A DNA stretch of 64,000 bases. Origin: Streptomyces antimycoticus. Lineage in GTDB: Bacteria; Actinomycetota; Actinomycetes; Streptomycetales; Streptomycetaceae. The notes under the pieces are model-generated. The model saw nothing but the letters and a program-made list of their open reading frames with translations, searched no databases and was not told the origin of the DNA. The position numbers were made by a program, and so were the translations under genes. Shown one piece after another: positions 8,737 through 18,190 of this stretch. Where the stretch lies: the NCBI RefSeq assembly GCF_005405925.1, contig NZ_BJHV01000001.1, positions 1,922,001 through 1,986,000 on the forward strand, given 5' to 3'. How positions within the stretch are numbered: the stretch's first letter is position 1; each line of letters begins with the position of its first letter.

Positions 8737-8870
8737 GGGGCCTCCGGCTCGGTTGCGTTCCGTCCTGTCCCACGGTCGGGCAGGTCCATCCAGGTGTATT
8801 GACTTTAAATGACGACCGTGAGAAACACGAGACATCGGATCCTGGTCCCCGACTGAACGGAGCCGACACC
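8737..8870. promoter_or_regulatory. Divergent promoter region of the aryl-CoA cluster
   Basis: 134 bases between the Rid gene and the cupin gene. The stretch around 8795-8815 (TATTGACTTTAAATGAC) is unusually AT-rich, with a TTGACT that could be a -35 box for the cupin operon. I could not define a certain PaaX operator. Confidence 0.35.
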
Positions 8871-9353
8871 ATGGAGCCCGACCTCAGTAAATACCGCCTC
8901 GAAGGCGACAATTCGATGTACCGGCTGCCCAGCGGCATCGTCGCCCCCGTGGTGACGCGCGGCGGCCTGGAGAGCGGCAATACCGCGGACTCGGGCGGTG
9001 CCGTCCGCGTCTCGGGCGTGAGCATCCAGCACACCCCGGCCACCCGCCTCTGGTTCGGCAAGGTCAGCAATGAACCCGGCTACCGCTCGGTGACCCACCA
9101 CCACGGCGAGGCCGAGACCGGCGGCTATGTCCTCTCCGGCCGGGCCCGCATCTACTTCGGCGAGCGGTTCGAGGACTATGTCGACATGGAGGAGGGCGAC
9201 TGGGTCTTCGTACCGCCCTTCATGCCGCACGTGGAGTGCAACCTCTCCCGCACCAAGCCGCTGACCTGGATGACCACCCGGACGCCGGAGAACATCGTGG
9301 TCAATCTGCCCGACGTGGCCGACGCCGAGCTGCGCGACTGGCTGGACCGCTGA
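8871..9353 (+). CDS. Cupin-domain protein of an aryl-CoA cluster
   Basis: 160 residues. A single cupin barrel: metal-binding motif 1 appears as THHHGEAETGGYVLSGRARI, with His residues and a Glu, and motif 2 as GDWVFVPPFMPHVECN, with His. A mononuclear metal site is therefore likely. Its enzymatic role is not established; a dioxygenase or a ligand-binding sensor would both fit. The stop codon overlaps the next ATG by one base (TGATG). It probably heads the operon that continues with the thioesterase, the ligase and the monooxygenase. Confidence 0.8.
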   Translation: MEPDLSKYRLEGDNSMYRLPSGIVAPVVTRGGLESGNTADSGGAVRVSGVSIQHTPATRLWFGKVSNEPGYRSVTHHHGEAETGGYVLSGRARIYFGERFEDYVDMEEGDWVFVPPFMPHVECNLSRTKPLTWMTTRTPENIVVNLPDVADAELRDWLDR

Positions 9354-10255
9354 TGTCCGGGACGCCCCCCACCTCGGCCGTCTTCACCGCCGCCGTCACC
9401 CTGAAGCCCGCCCAGCCCGAGTACTTCGACCTCGCCTTCACCGCCACCACCCAGCCGTGCCCGTGGCCCAAGGCGTACGGCGGCGATCTGGTCGCCCAGG
9501 CCGCGGCGGCGGCCATGCGGTCGGTGACCGACGGCAAGTCGCTGCACTCGATGCACAGCTACTTCCTGCGGCCCGCCGACATCGGGGCCGAGGTGCGCTA
9601 CGAGGTGGAGGTGGTGCGCGACGGGCGCGGCTACAGCACCCGGCAGGTGCGCGGCTATCAGAACGGCAAGCCGCTGTACGTGTGCCTGGCCGGCTTCGCG
9701 GCGGGCGAGGCCGGTGCTGCCTTCGACGCCGCGTTCGCCGACGATGTGCCCGACCCGGAGACCCTGCCCAGCTCGGCGGAGTACCTCGCCGAGCGCGACG
9801 GCGGGTCCATGACCAAGGAGTCCAAGGCGTACTGGTCCGGCGGCCGCAGCTTCGACATGCGGCATGTCCCCGGCCCCGTCTACCTCACCGTCGAGGGAGA
9901 ACGCCTTCCGCACCAGGCGGTCTGGCTGAGGCCCTTCGACCCGCTCCGCCCGGTCGACGGGCTGACCGACGCCCAACGGGACCTGGCCGCCCTGGCGTAC
10001 GTCTGCGACTACACGATCCTCGAACCTGTCCTGCGCGTACTCGACCTGCCCTGGGCCAGGCCCGGACTGGTCACCGCCAGCCTCGACCACGCGATGTGGT
10101 TCCACCGTCCGGGGCCGCTGGGCGACTGGCTGCTCTACGTCCAGGAAGCCGTCGCCGCCGACGCGGGCCGCGGTCTGGGCACGGGCCGCTTCTTCACACG
10201 CGATCACCGCCACCTGGCAACTGTCGTCCAGGAGGGCCTGATCCGTCCCACCTGA
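9353..10255 (+). CDS. Acyl-CoA thioesterase, TesB type
   Basis: 300 residues in the double-hotdog layout of TesB/acyl-CoA thioesterase II. Seen directly: GGDLVAQAAAAAMRSV in the first hotdog helix, HSMHSYFLRP, and in the second hotdog TASLDHAMWFHRP, where the Asp is catalytic in the family, with QEAVAADAGRGLG carrying the Gln/Asp segment. It would hydrolyse aromatic or acyl-CoA intermediates, either to recover CoA or as a safety valve. The start codon overlaps the cupin stop. Confidence 0.85.
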   Translation: MSGTPPTSAVFTAAVTLKPAQPEYFDLAFTATTQPCPWPKAYGGDLVAQAAAAAMRSVTDGKSLHSMHSYFLRPADIGAEVRYEVEVVRDGRGYSTRQVRGYQNGKPLYVCLAGFAAGEAGAAFDAAFADDVPDPETLPSSAEYLAERDGGSMTKESKAYWSGGRSFDMRHVPGPVYLTVEGERLPHQAVWLRPFDPLRPVDGLTDAQRDLAALAYVCDYTILEPVLRVLDLPWARPGLVTASLDHAMWFHRPGPLGDWLLYVQEAVAADAGRGLGTGRFFTRDHRHLATVVQEGLIRPT

Positions 10256-10295
10256 CCCGCTGCGCTCCCCGGCGGGCTTACGGAAGGACTCTTCC

Positions 10296-11978
10296 GTGAC
10301 TCTTCCGCTCCCCCTGTCACCCTCCGCACACATCGACACCTTCACGCGCGACCAGCTACCGCCCGCGCATCTGTGGCCGACGATCGAGTTCACCACGCCG
10401 GACCTGCGCTACCCGGACCGGCTCAACGCCGCGACCGAGCTCATCGACACCCCCACCGCGCTCTTCGGCCCCGGCCGCCCCGCCCTGCGCACCCCGGACG
10501 GCGGACTGTGCACCTACGGCGAACTGCGCACCCGCGCCAATCAGGTCGCCCAGGTGCTCACCGAGGACCTCGGCCTGGTGCCGGGGCAGCGCGTCCTGCT
10601 GCGCTCGCCCAACAACCCCTGGACCGTCGCGGCCTGGCTCGGCGTCCTCAAGGCCGGTGGTGTCGTGGTGACCACGATGGCCGCCCTGCGCGCCCGGGAG
10701 CTCACCCCGATCGCCGAACGCACCCGGCCCTCGATCGCCCTGGTGGACCACCGGTTCACCGACGAGGTCCGCACGGTCCGCGACACCGTGCTGCCCGGGC
10801 TGACGGTCATCGGGTACGGCGGTGGCGGCCCGGAGGATCTGGTGGCCAGAGCCACGGGCAAGTCCGGCGAGTTCACCAACGTGGACACCGCCGCCGACGA
10901 TGTGGCGCTCCTCGGCCCCACCTCGGGATCCACCGGCGCCCCCAAGATCACCATGCACTTCCACCGGGACATCCTGTCCATCGACAACACCTTCGGCCGC
11001 CACACCCTGAGCCTGGTACCGGACGATCTGGTCGCCTGCACCGCTCCCCTGGCCTTCACCTTCGGCCTCGGCATGCTGGTCGTCTTCCCGCTGCGGGCCG
11101 GTGCCTGCGCCCTGCTGACGGAGTCCGCCACGCCCCCGCAGCTCGCGGAGATCGTGCGGCGGCACGGCGTCACCGTGCTGGCGACCGCGCCCACCGCCTA
11201 CCGGGCGATCCTGCGCGAGGGGCGGGAACAGCAGCTCGCCGGGGTGCGGATCGGTGTCTCGGCGGGCGAGCACATACCCCGCGCCACCTGGGAGGACCTG
11301 CGGACACGCATCGGCCTGAAGGTGGTCGACGGCATCGGCGCCACCGAGCTGCTGCACATCTTCATCTCCGCCGCCGGGGACGCCATCCGGCCCGGCGCCA
11401 CGGGACAGGCGGTCCCCGGCTTCCGCGCCACGATCCTCGGCCCGGACGGCACGGAACTCGGCCCCGGAGAGCCGGGCCGACTCGGTGTCATCGGCCCGGT
11501 CGGCTGCCGTTACCTCGGTGGCGAACGACAGCGGGACTACGTCCTGGAGGGCTGGAACATCACCGGTGACATCTTCCACCGGGACGAGGACGGCTACTTC
11601 CACTACCACGCCCGCAGCGACAGCATGATCGTCTCCTCCGGGTACAACATCGGCGGCCCCGAGGTCGAGTCCGCCATCGACACCCACCCCGACGTCGTGG
11701 AATCCGCCGTCGTGGCCCGCCCCGACCCGGAGCGCGGCTCGATCGTGTGCGCCTTCGTGGTGCTGCGGGACGGCGTGCCCGGCGACGCGGCCAAGGTGAA
11801 GGAGATCCAGGACCACGTCAAGCAGCTCCTGGCGCCCTACAAATACCCGCGCGATGTGCGGTTCCAGGACGCCCTGCCGCGCAACACCAGTGGCAAACTG
11901 CAGCGTTTCAAGCTGCTGCGCCAGGTGCGCCCGGCCCATGACGACGAGCGGGCCACCGAGGCCGTCGCCGAGAGTTAA
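10296..11978 (+). CDS. Aryl-CoA ligase (2-aminobenzoate/benzoate-CoA ligase-like)
   Basis: 560 residues from a GTG start with GGAAGG upstream. A complete acyl-adenylate-forming enzyme: the phosphate-binding loop is TSGSTGAPKITMHFHRDI, GIGATELLHIF is the aromatic-binding/adenine motif, GWNITGDIF holds the ribose-binding Asp, and PRNTSGKLQRFKLL carries the catalytic Lys. Spacing and the MHFHRD segment match benzoate- and 2-aminobenzoate-CoA ligases. It should activate an aromatic acid with ATP and CoA for the monooxygenase encoded immediately downstream. Whether the substrate is anthranilate or salicylate cannot be decided from sequence. Confidence 0.85.
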   Translation: MTLPLPLSPSAHIDTFTRDQLPPAHLWPTIEFTTPDLRYPDRLNAATELIDTPTALFGPGRPALRTPDGGLCTYGELRTRANQVAQVLTEDLGLVPGQRVLLRSPNNPWTVAAWLGVLKAGGVVVTTMAALRARELTPIAERTRPSIALVDHRFTDEVRTVRDTVLPGLTVIGYGGGGPEDLVARATGKSGEFTNVDTAADDVALLGPTSGSTGAPKITMHFHRDILSIDNTFGRHTLSLVPDDLVACTAPLAFTFGLGMLVVFPLRAGACALLTESATPPQLAEIVRRHGVTVLATAPTAYRAILREGREQQLAGVRIGVSAGEHIPRATWEDLRTRIGLKVVDGIGATELLHIFISAAGDAIRPGATGQAVPGFRATILGPDGTELGPGEPGRLGVIGPVGCRYLGGERQRDYVLEGWNITGDIFHRDEDGYFHYHARSDSMIVSSGYNIGGPEVESAIDTHPDVVESAVVARPDPERGSIVCAFVVLRDGVPGDAAKVKEIQDHVKQLLAPYKYPRDVRFQDALPRNTSGKLQRFKLLRQVRPAHDDERATEAVAES

Positions 11979-11989
11979 GAGGAACCCCC

Positions 11990-14370
11990 GTGAACATCGC
12001 GATCATCGGCGGCGGTCCCGGCGGGCTGTACTTCGCGGCCCTGATGAAACAGCTCGACCCCGCCCACCAGATCACCGTCTGGGAACGCAACGCCCCCGAC
12101 GACACGTTCGGCTTCGGCGTCGTCTTCTCCGACGAGACGCTCGGCGGCATCGAGAACGCCGACACCACCATCGCGGAGGCCATGGCCCGGCGCTTCGCCC
12201 GCTGGACCGACATCGACATCCACTACCGGGGCGAGAGCCACACCATCGGCGGCCAGGGCTTCGCCGCCATGAGCCGCAAGGAACTGCTCCGCCTGCTCCA
12301 GAAGCGCTGCCGCGACCTCGGCGTCACCCTGCACTTCTCGACCGTCGCGCCGGACACCGAGTGGCTGCGCTCGTCGTATGACCTGGTGGTGGGGGCCGAC
12401 GGGGTCAACTCCTCGGTACGGGCGGCCCACGCGGACGTCTTCCGCCCCTCGCTGGACCGCCGGCACAGCACATACATGTGGCTCGGCACGGACCGGGTCT
12501 TCGAGGCATTCCAGTTCTTCGTGGAGCAGACGGAATGGGGGTCATGCAGGTGCACGGCTACCCCTACTCCGACACCGGCTCCACGTTCATCGTCGAGATG
12601 CACGAGGACGTCTGGCGGCGGGCCGGCTTCGACGCCACCGACCGGGCCGCTGCCGCACCGGGTGCCTCCGACGAGCGGGCCGTCGAGCGCGTCCGCGAGC
12701 TCTTCGCCGACGCGCTCGACGGCCACCGGCTGTTCGCCAACAACTCCAAGTGGCTGAACTTCACGACCGTACGCAACGAGCGCTGGCACCACGGCAACCT
12801 CGTGCTCATCGGGGACGCCGCCCACACCGCGCACTTCTCCATCGGCTCGGGCACCAAGCTGGCGATGGAGGACGCGCTCGCCCTCGCGGCCTGTCTGCAC
12901 GAACACCCGGACACCGAGGGGGCATTGACCGCCTACGAGACCGAGCGGCGCCCGGTCGTGGAGTCCACCCAGCGGGCGGCGCAGGGCTCACTGGAGTGGT
13001 TCGAGAACATCGGGATGTACGCCCACCAGGAGCCGACCCAGTTCTGCTTCAACCTGCTCACCCGCTCCCGCCGCATCACCTACGACAACCTGCGCACCCG
13101 CGACCCCGACTTCGCCGACCAGGTCGACACCGCCTTCGCCACCGCGCAGGGCCTCGACACGGTGGCACCGGCGATGTTCCAGCCCTACCGGCTGGGGCGG
13201 CTGGAGCTCAAGAACCGGGTGATCGTCTCGCCGATGGACATGTACTCCGCGGTCGACGGCGTACCCGGCGACTTCCACCTCGTCCACCTCGGCTCCAAGG
13301 CCATGGGCGGCGCCGGACTGGTGATGACCGAGATGGTGTGCGTCTCGCCCGAGGGCCGCATCACGCCCGGCTGCACGGGCCTATGGAACGGCGAGCAGCG
13401 CGACTCCTGGCGGCGCATCGTGTCCTACGTCCACGAGCGGAGCACCGCCCGCATCGGCCTCCAGCTCGGCCACTCGGGCCGCAAGGGCTCGACCCGGCTG
13501 ATGTGGGAGGGCATGGACGAGCCGCTGCCGGAGGGCAACTGGGAGACCGTCGGCCCGTCCGCGCTGCCGTACGGCCCCGGCTGCGCGGTGCCTCGCGAGG
13601 TCACCCGCGCCGAGATGGACCGGATCGCCGCGGAGTTCGTCGCCGCCGCCCGCCGGGGCGCCGAGGCCGGGTTCGATCTGCTCGAACTGCACTGCGCCCA
13701 CGGCTACTTGCTGTCCTCCTTCCTCTCGCCGGTCGCCAACCACCGCACCGACGAATACGGCGACCCGCTGGAGAACCGGCTGCGTTTCCCCCTGGAGGTC
13801 TTCGACGCCGTGCGAGAGGCGTGGCCCGAGGATCGGCCGATGGCCGTGCGCATCTCGGCCACCGACTGGGTGCCGGACGGCAACACCGAGCATGACGCCG
13901 TCGAGATCGCCCGCGCGTTCATCGCCCACGGGGCGGACGCCATCGACGTCTCCTCCGGGCAGGTCACCAAGGACGAGCGCCCGGCCTTCGGCCGCTCCTA
14001 CCAGACCCCGTTCGCCGACCGCATCCGCCATGAGGTCGCCGCCGCCACCGGCACCGCCGTCATCGCGGTGGGCGCGATCGCCTCGTACGACGACGTCAAC
14101 TCCCTGCTGCTGGCGGGCCGCGCCGATCTGTGCGCCGTGGGGCGCACCCATCTGTACGACCCGCACTGGACGCTGCACGCGGCGGCCGAGCAGGAGTACC
14201 GGGGGCCGGGCGCCGAGTGGCCGGTGCCGTTCGGCGCGGGCCGCCGCAAGCCCCCGGCCGCGCGCACCGACGCCGTACGGCCCCGGCTGTCCCTGCTCCG
14301 GTCCGACCCCGCCGACCAGGCCGTCCACCTGCGCTGGATCCCGGCCCCGGAACCGGCGCCCGTCCCCTGA
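11990..14370 (+). pseudogene. 2-aminobenzoyl-CoA monooxygenase/reductase-like, frameshifted
   Basis: Two fused flavoprotein domains in two frames. The first frame (GTG 11990) gives GGGPGGLYFAALMKQLDP and FGFGVVFSDETL of an FAD hydroxylase. At 12537-12541 the run is five G where six are needed. The second frame then continues the hydroxylase (GDAAHTAHFSIGSGTKLAMED) and an Old-Yellow-Enzyme-like domain (LKNRVIVSPMDMYS, QLGHSGRKGS, DEYGDPLENRLRF) to 14370. Restoring one base gives 793 residues, about the size of Azoarcus 2-aminobenzoyl-CoA monooxygenase/reductase, which hydroxylates and then reduces the ring; a salicylyl-CoA 5-hydroxylase relative is the alternative. It follows the ligase by 11 bases. 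The downstream part is fully conserved, so decay is recent or the gap is a sequencing error. Confidence 0.8.
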
Positions 14371-14407
14371 CGCGTGGCGTGGCCGGGCGCGGCGACGGAA
14401 TCCGGGC

Positions 14408-15583
14408 TCAGTCCGTCGCCGCCGTCCGGTAGGGGCGGAAGAAGGCGCGCAGCTCCTCCGCGTAGAGCTCGGGCTCCTCGAACGGCGCGAAGTGTCCGCC
14501 GCGCTCGGGCTCGGTCACCCGCACGGCGTTCGTCATGCGCTCCAGCCACTCCCGCGGCGGGCGCACGATGTCGCCGCGGAAGAGCGAGAAGCCGGACGGC
14601 ACCTCGACCCGGCGGGCGAGCTGCGCGGGCGGGATCGCGGCGTTGGCGTGGTACATGCGCATCGACGAGCCGATCGTGCCCGTGAGCCAGTACAGCGTGA
14701 CGTTCGTGAGGATCTCGTCCTTGGTGAAGCACCGCTCGATGTCACCGTCGCAGTCGCTCCACGAACGGAGCTTCTCGACGATCCACGCGGCGAGCCCGAC
14801 CGGTGAATCGGTGAGCCCGAAGGCGGCGGTCTGCGGCTTGGTGCGGTGCATGGCGGCGTAGGCGCCCTCGGCCGCGCCCCAGGAGGTGACGTCCTCGAAC
14901 CAGGCACGCTCCTCGGGTGTGAGGTCCGCCGGGTCGCCGGTGAAGACGGGCAGGCCGCCGTCCATGCGGTGCACGGCCACGACCCGGTCAGGGTGGTCGA
15001 GCCCGAGGTAGCGGCTCACATGGCTGCCGATGTCCCCGCCCGCCGCGCCGAACCGCTCATAGCCGAGGACGTCCATGAGCTCGGCCCACAGCCCGGCGAC
15101 GGCGATGGAGTTCAGCGGCGGGCCGGTGGGCCGGTCGGAGTAGCCGAAGCCCGGGATGTCGGGGACGACCACGTCGAACGCGTCGGCGGGGTCGGCGCCG
15201 TGCGCGCCGGGGTCGGTGAGCAGCGGGATGACCTTCGCATAGCGCCAGAACGAGTCCGGCCAGCCGTGGCTGAGGACCAGCGGCAGGGCGGGCCCGGCCG
15301 GGGCGGTGGCCCGGACGTGGGCGAAGTGGATCCCGAGGCCGCCGAGCCGGACGCGGAAACGGGGCAGCCGGGCGAGCTCCGCCTCCCGGGCCGGCCAGTC
15401 GAACTCCTCCGCCCAGTAGGCGACCAGCTCGCGGAGGTAGTCGAGGTCGGTCCCCAGCGACCACCCGGCGTCCTCGGGCGCGTCCGGCCAGCGGGTCGCG
15501 CGCAGCCGCGCGCGGAGGTCCTCGAGCTCCGCGGGTGCGGTCCGCGGGGTGAACGGCTCGGGGCGGGGCGTGGCATCCGGCAT
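14408..15583 (-). CDS. Epoxide hydrolase family alpha/beta hydrolase
   Basis: 391 residues. It has an N-terminal EHN domain (PFTPRTAPAELEDLRARLRA, LDYLRELVAYWAEEFDWPAR) followed by an alpha/beta-hydrolase core with the oxyanion motif HGWPDS (106-111) and the nucleophile elbow GGDIGS, Asp184. The catalytic His is in GGHFAPFEEP near the end. The layout matches microsomal-type epoxide hydrolases, which open epoxides to diols with water. The ATG at 15583 is chosen; an earlier in-frame start would add 14 non-conserved residues. It converges on the aromatic operon and has no clear partner. Confidence 0.82.
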   Translation of the reverse strand: MPDATPRPEPFTPRTAPAELEDLRARLRATRWPDAPEDAGWSLGTDLDYLRELVAYWAEEFDWPAREAELARLPRFRVRLGGLGIHFAHVRATAPAGPALPLVLSHGWPDSFWRYAKVIPLLTDPGAHGADPADAFDVVVPDIPGFGYSDRPTGPPLNSIAVAGLWAELMDVLGYERFGAAGGDIGSHVSRYLGLDHPDRVVAVHRMDGGLPVFTGDPADLTPEERAWFEDVTSWGAAEGAYAAMHRTKPQTAAFGLTDSPVGLAAWIVEKLRSWSDCDGDIERCFTKDEILTNVTLYWLTGTIGSSMRMYHANAAIPPAQLARRVEVPSGFSLFRGDIVRPPREWLERMTNAVRVTEPERGGHFAPFEEPELYAEELRAFFRPYRTAATD

Positions 15584-16117
15584 GGCACGTACCCTACAAG
15601 CCGCGCCACGCCCCTGCGCCGACACGCTGAGCGACGCCTATGCCCTGCCCGGTGGATCTTCGCGGGCCCGCGACGCCTGGCACGGCGCCCCCAGCTACCG
15701 CTGGGAGGTGCCCCCGGCCGCGTTGTCGGGATCGTCCGAGTACGACCCGGTACGAGGACGACCCTCCGCCGCGCGACGCACCGCACCAGACGCCGCCGGC
15801 TGATCCGCGAAGAGCCACCGGACAGCGCCTAGTCGCCGGTCACCCCCAGTTTCCGCAACAGAGCGTTCCCGGCGCAGGGCCTCGCCCGGGTCGCGCAGGG
15901 TCTCGTAGTTCAGCTACGTCGCGGACCGACCAGCCGCCGTCGAGCGCCAACAACTCGGCAGCGTTGCAGCGGAACTCCTCGGGTTACTCGCTTCGACGCC
16001 CCGTCGCGCGTCCGCCTCCTCGGCTACTGCCAAGTGAGGAGGCGTCCGACCCGTAGGTGTCACTTCACTCCTGCGTCACCGCCGTCCGTGGCTGCCGCCG
16101 TCGGCTGCGCGGTCGGG
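15584..16117. other. Intergenic region with a hairpin repeat and a possible decayed gene end
   Basis: 534 bases without an intact gene. A short hairpin CCCAGC-TACC-GCTGGG lies at 15690-15705 inside the GC-rich run around GGGAGGTGCCCCC, a sequence type scattered through Streptomyces intergenic DNA. On the minus strand, about 15830-15960 reads in broken frames as the end of a small protein (ELLALDGGWSVRDVA, then NALLRKLGVTGD before a stop), suggesting a decayed gene whose family I do not recognise. Confidence 0.3.
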
Positions 16118-16864
16118 CTATGCGCTGTATCCGCCGTCGATCCTCAGTACTGCGCCGGTGACGTAGGAGGCCTGCGGGCTGGCGAGGAAGACGACGCCTG
16201 CGGCGATCTCCTCCGGCCTGCCGTAGCGCCCCATCGCCGTTGTCGGAAGGAACATGGATGCGGCCGGGCCGTCGGCGGGGTTTCCTTCGGTGTCTACGAA
16301 CCCGGGCTGGACGACGTTGACCGTGATGCCCCGGTGCGCCAGATCGCGGGCTGCGCCCCGGCTGAAGCCCTCGAGGGCCGACTTCGTTCCCGTGTAATAC
16401 GCCATCCCAGGGAAACCCGCCCGCGTTCCCACACCCGAGCTGATACTGACGATCCGCCCGCCATCAGGCAGCAGCGGGAACGCCGCCCGGATCCCGGCCA
16501 CCACACTGGTGTAGTTGACGGCGAGCTGCCGCTCGAGGGCGGCCTCGTCGACGAGGTCGCTGTCGACGAGGCCGCCACCACCCGTGGCCGCGTTGTTGAC
16601 CAGAATGTCCAGCTTTCCGAACTGCTCGACCACGCTGTGGATCAGGTCCACCGCCTGCGTCGCGTCCGCCTGGTCGGCCCGGAAGGCCGCCGCGCGCACT
16701 CCCTTTGCCTCCAGGTCGGCGACCACGGCCTTGGCCCGATCCGCCGAGGACGAGTAGCTGATCGCGACGTCGGCTCCCTCGTCAGCCAGCGCCAGCGCCG
16801 ACGCCGCCCCTATCCCCCGCGATCCGCCGGTCACGATCGCGACTTTGCTGTCCAGCTTTCCCAT
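16118..16864 (-). CDS. SDR family oxidoreductase (TetR-controlled)
   Basis: 248 residues, a standard classical short-chain dehydrogenase. The cofactor loop is TGGSRGIG, the structural motif NNAA, and the catalytic residues are Ser in SISSGVG and Tyr/Lys in YYTGTKSALEG. The C-terminus ends GAVLRIDGGYSA. The start ATG at 16864 has GGGAAG upstream. It is transcribed divergently from a TetR regulator, with a long perfect palindrome between them. That arrangement usually means the regulator represses the reductase and itself until an electrophile or quinone-like ligand arrives. The substrate is unknown. Confidence 0.88.
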   Translation of the reverse strand: MGKLDSKVAIVTGGSRGIGAASALALADEGADVAISYSSSADRAKAVVADLEAKGVRAAAFRADQADATQAVDLIHSVVEQFGKLDILVNNAATGGGGLVDSDLVDEAALERQLAVNYTSVVAGIRAAFPLLPDGGRIVSISSGVGTRAGFPGMAYYTGTKSALEGFSRGAARDLAHRGITVNVVQPGFVDTEGNPADGPAASMFLPTTAMGRYGRPEEIAAGVVFLASPQASYVTGAVLRIDGGYSA

Positions 16865-16894
16865 GTGCTTCCCACTTCCCCAGGTGCGACGGAG

Positions 16895-16944
16895 TTCTTG
16901 ACCGTGCGGTCCACCATAGGCATGGTGGACCGCACGGTCAAGAA
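16895..16944. promoter_or_regulatory. 50-bp palindromic TetR operator
   Basis: Two perfect 23-bp inverted arms, 16895-16917 and 16922-16944, around a four-base centre. Each arm contains GACCGTGCGGTC or its complement, itself almost palindromic, so the site can be read as two TetR half-operators facing each other. It lies between the divergent SDR and TetR genes, 18 bases from the TetR ATG, and so overlaps both promoters. Confidence 0.8.
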
Positions 16945-16961
16945 TCCGTATCCTGGTTCGC

Positions 16962-17561
16962 ATGGCACGTCCGCGAGCATTCGACGAGAAGCAGGTGCTG
17001 AACGCCGTCCGGGAGCAGTTCTGGAGCGCCGGTTACGCCGCGACCTCGCTGGAAGACCTGATGCGGGTCAGCGGGCTGGGCAAAGGCAGCCTGTATGCGG
17101 CGTTCGGCGACAAGCGTCAGCTCTTCCTCCGGGCGCTGCGCAGCTACACCGACGACATCCATGGCCAACTTCGGGAAGCCCTCGCCGCGGCTCCACGGGC
17201 TGTGGATGCACTACGCATGCTCCTCGAGGCACCGATCGGCGACCCGACCGGCGCCGGCACGCGGCGTGGCTGCCTGATGGCCAACAGCACCTGCGAACTC
17301 GGTAACGCCGATCCGGAAGTCCTCGCCCACGCCCACCGCACCTACGAGACGTCTACCGCGCTGATCGGTGACTGCGTCGCCCGCGCCCAACGCGAGGGCG
17401 ACCTGCCGGCCGGAGCGGATCCGATCGTACTGGCGCGGGCCCTCCTGGCCGCACAACAAGGGATCGTGTTCATGGGCCGGACCGGGTTGGACACGGCCAC
17501 ACTCACTGCCACGGCACGATCACTCGCGGCTCAACTCCTGCCGGACCACTCCGGCGACTGA
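16962..17561 (+). CDS. TetR/AcrR family repressor
   Basis: 199 residues. The N-terminal helix-turn-helix is classical: KQVLNAVREQFWSAGYAATS followed by LEDLMRVSGLGKGSLYAAFG and DKRQLFLRALRSY. The C-terminal ligand domain includes RRGCLMANSTCELG and ARALLAAQQGIVFMGRTGLD. It belongs to the YcdC/AefR-like group often paired with an SDR or NADPH reductase. It surely binds the 50-bp palindrome just upstream and should control the divergent SDR and itself. Confidence 0.88.
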   Translation: MARPRAFDEKQVLNAVREQFWSAGYAATSLEDLMRVSGLGKGSLYAAFGDKRQLFLRALRSYTDDIHGQLREALAAAPRAVDALRMLLEAPIGDPTGAGTRRGCLMANSTCELGNADPEVLAHAHRTYETSTALIGDCVARAQREGDLPAGADPIVLARALLAAQQGIVFMGRTGLDTATLTATARSLAAQLLPDHSGD

Positions 17562-17810
17562 ACCGACAGGGGCCAACGGACCGTTCGCACTGTCTGTCAG
17601 ACGCTCGGGCACCGCGCTGTCCGGGCCGGTTGCCGACCTGGCCGCCCGTCGTGCGCGGCGACCGCTGGGGAGGAGACACCTTCGTGCCGCTCTGGAGCGC
17701 TCGTGCTCGTCGCCGCCTGTGGCACCCCGGCATCCCAAGCGGGACCACCGTCGGCACTGCCCGGCGGGCAGACCGCCCGAGTTGGCCGGCCGACCCGTCC
17801 CGAACGGCTA

Positions 17811-18125
17811 CGGGCGGACAAGGTCTATTCCTCCCGTGCGATCCGCCATCACCCGCGTGCGCGGCGGATCGTCGCGGTCATTTCTGAACCCGCCGACCAG
17901 CAAGGACACCGCCGACGGCGTGGTCCACGAGACGGTCGCCCACCCGCGTTCGACCGTGTCGACTACCGCAACCGCAACGTCGTCGAACGCGGCTTCTGCC
18001 ACGTCAAGCAGTGGCGCGGGTTGGCCACCCGCTACGACAAGCTCGCGTTGACCTTCCGCGGCGGGGCCGTGCTGATGGCGATCGTCACCTGGCTCCGCGC
18101 TTGGGGAGACACGCCCCCGTGGTAA
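17811..18125 (+). mobile_element. IS5-family transposase, C-terminal remnant
   Basis: About 104 codons read as the end of an IS5-group DDE transposase: RADKVYSSRAIRHH carries the second catalytic Asp, RRGPRDGRPPAFDR is the typical basic segment, and NVVERGFCHVKQWRGLATRY carries the catalytic Glu in the E-R-x(5)-K-x(2)-R signature. The first catalytic Asp and everything before it are missing; bases 17562-17810 contain no recognisable N-terminus. I could not find terminal inverted repeats. It is a dead copy, next to the TetR gene. Confidence 0.7.
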
Positions 18126-18190
18126 AGCGCGCCAGAACCGTCCAGCCGCCGTCGTTCATGCAACCGCTCGGCAGGATACCGTCCGCCGCC

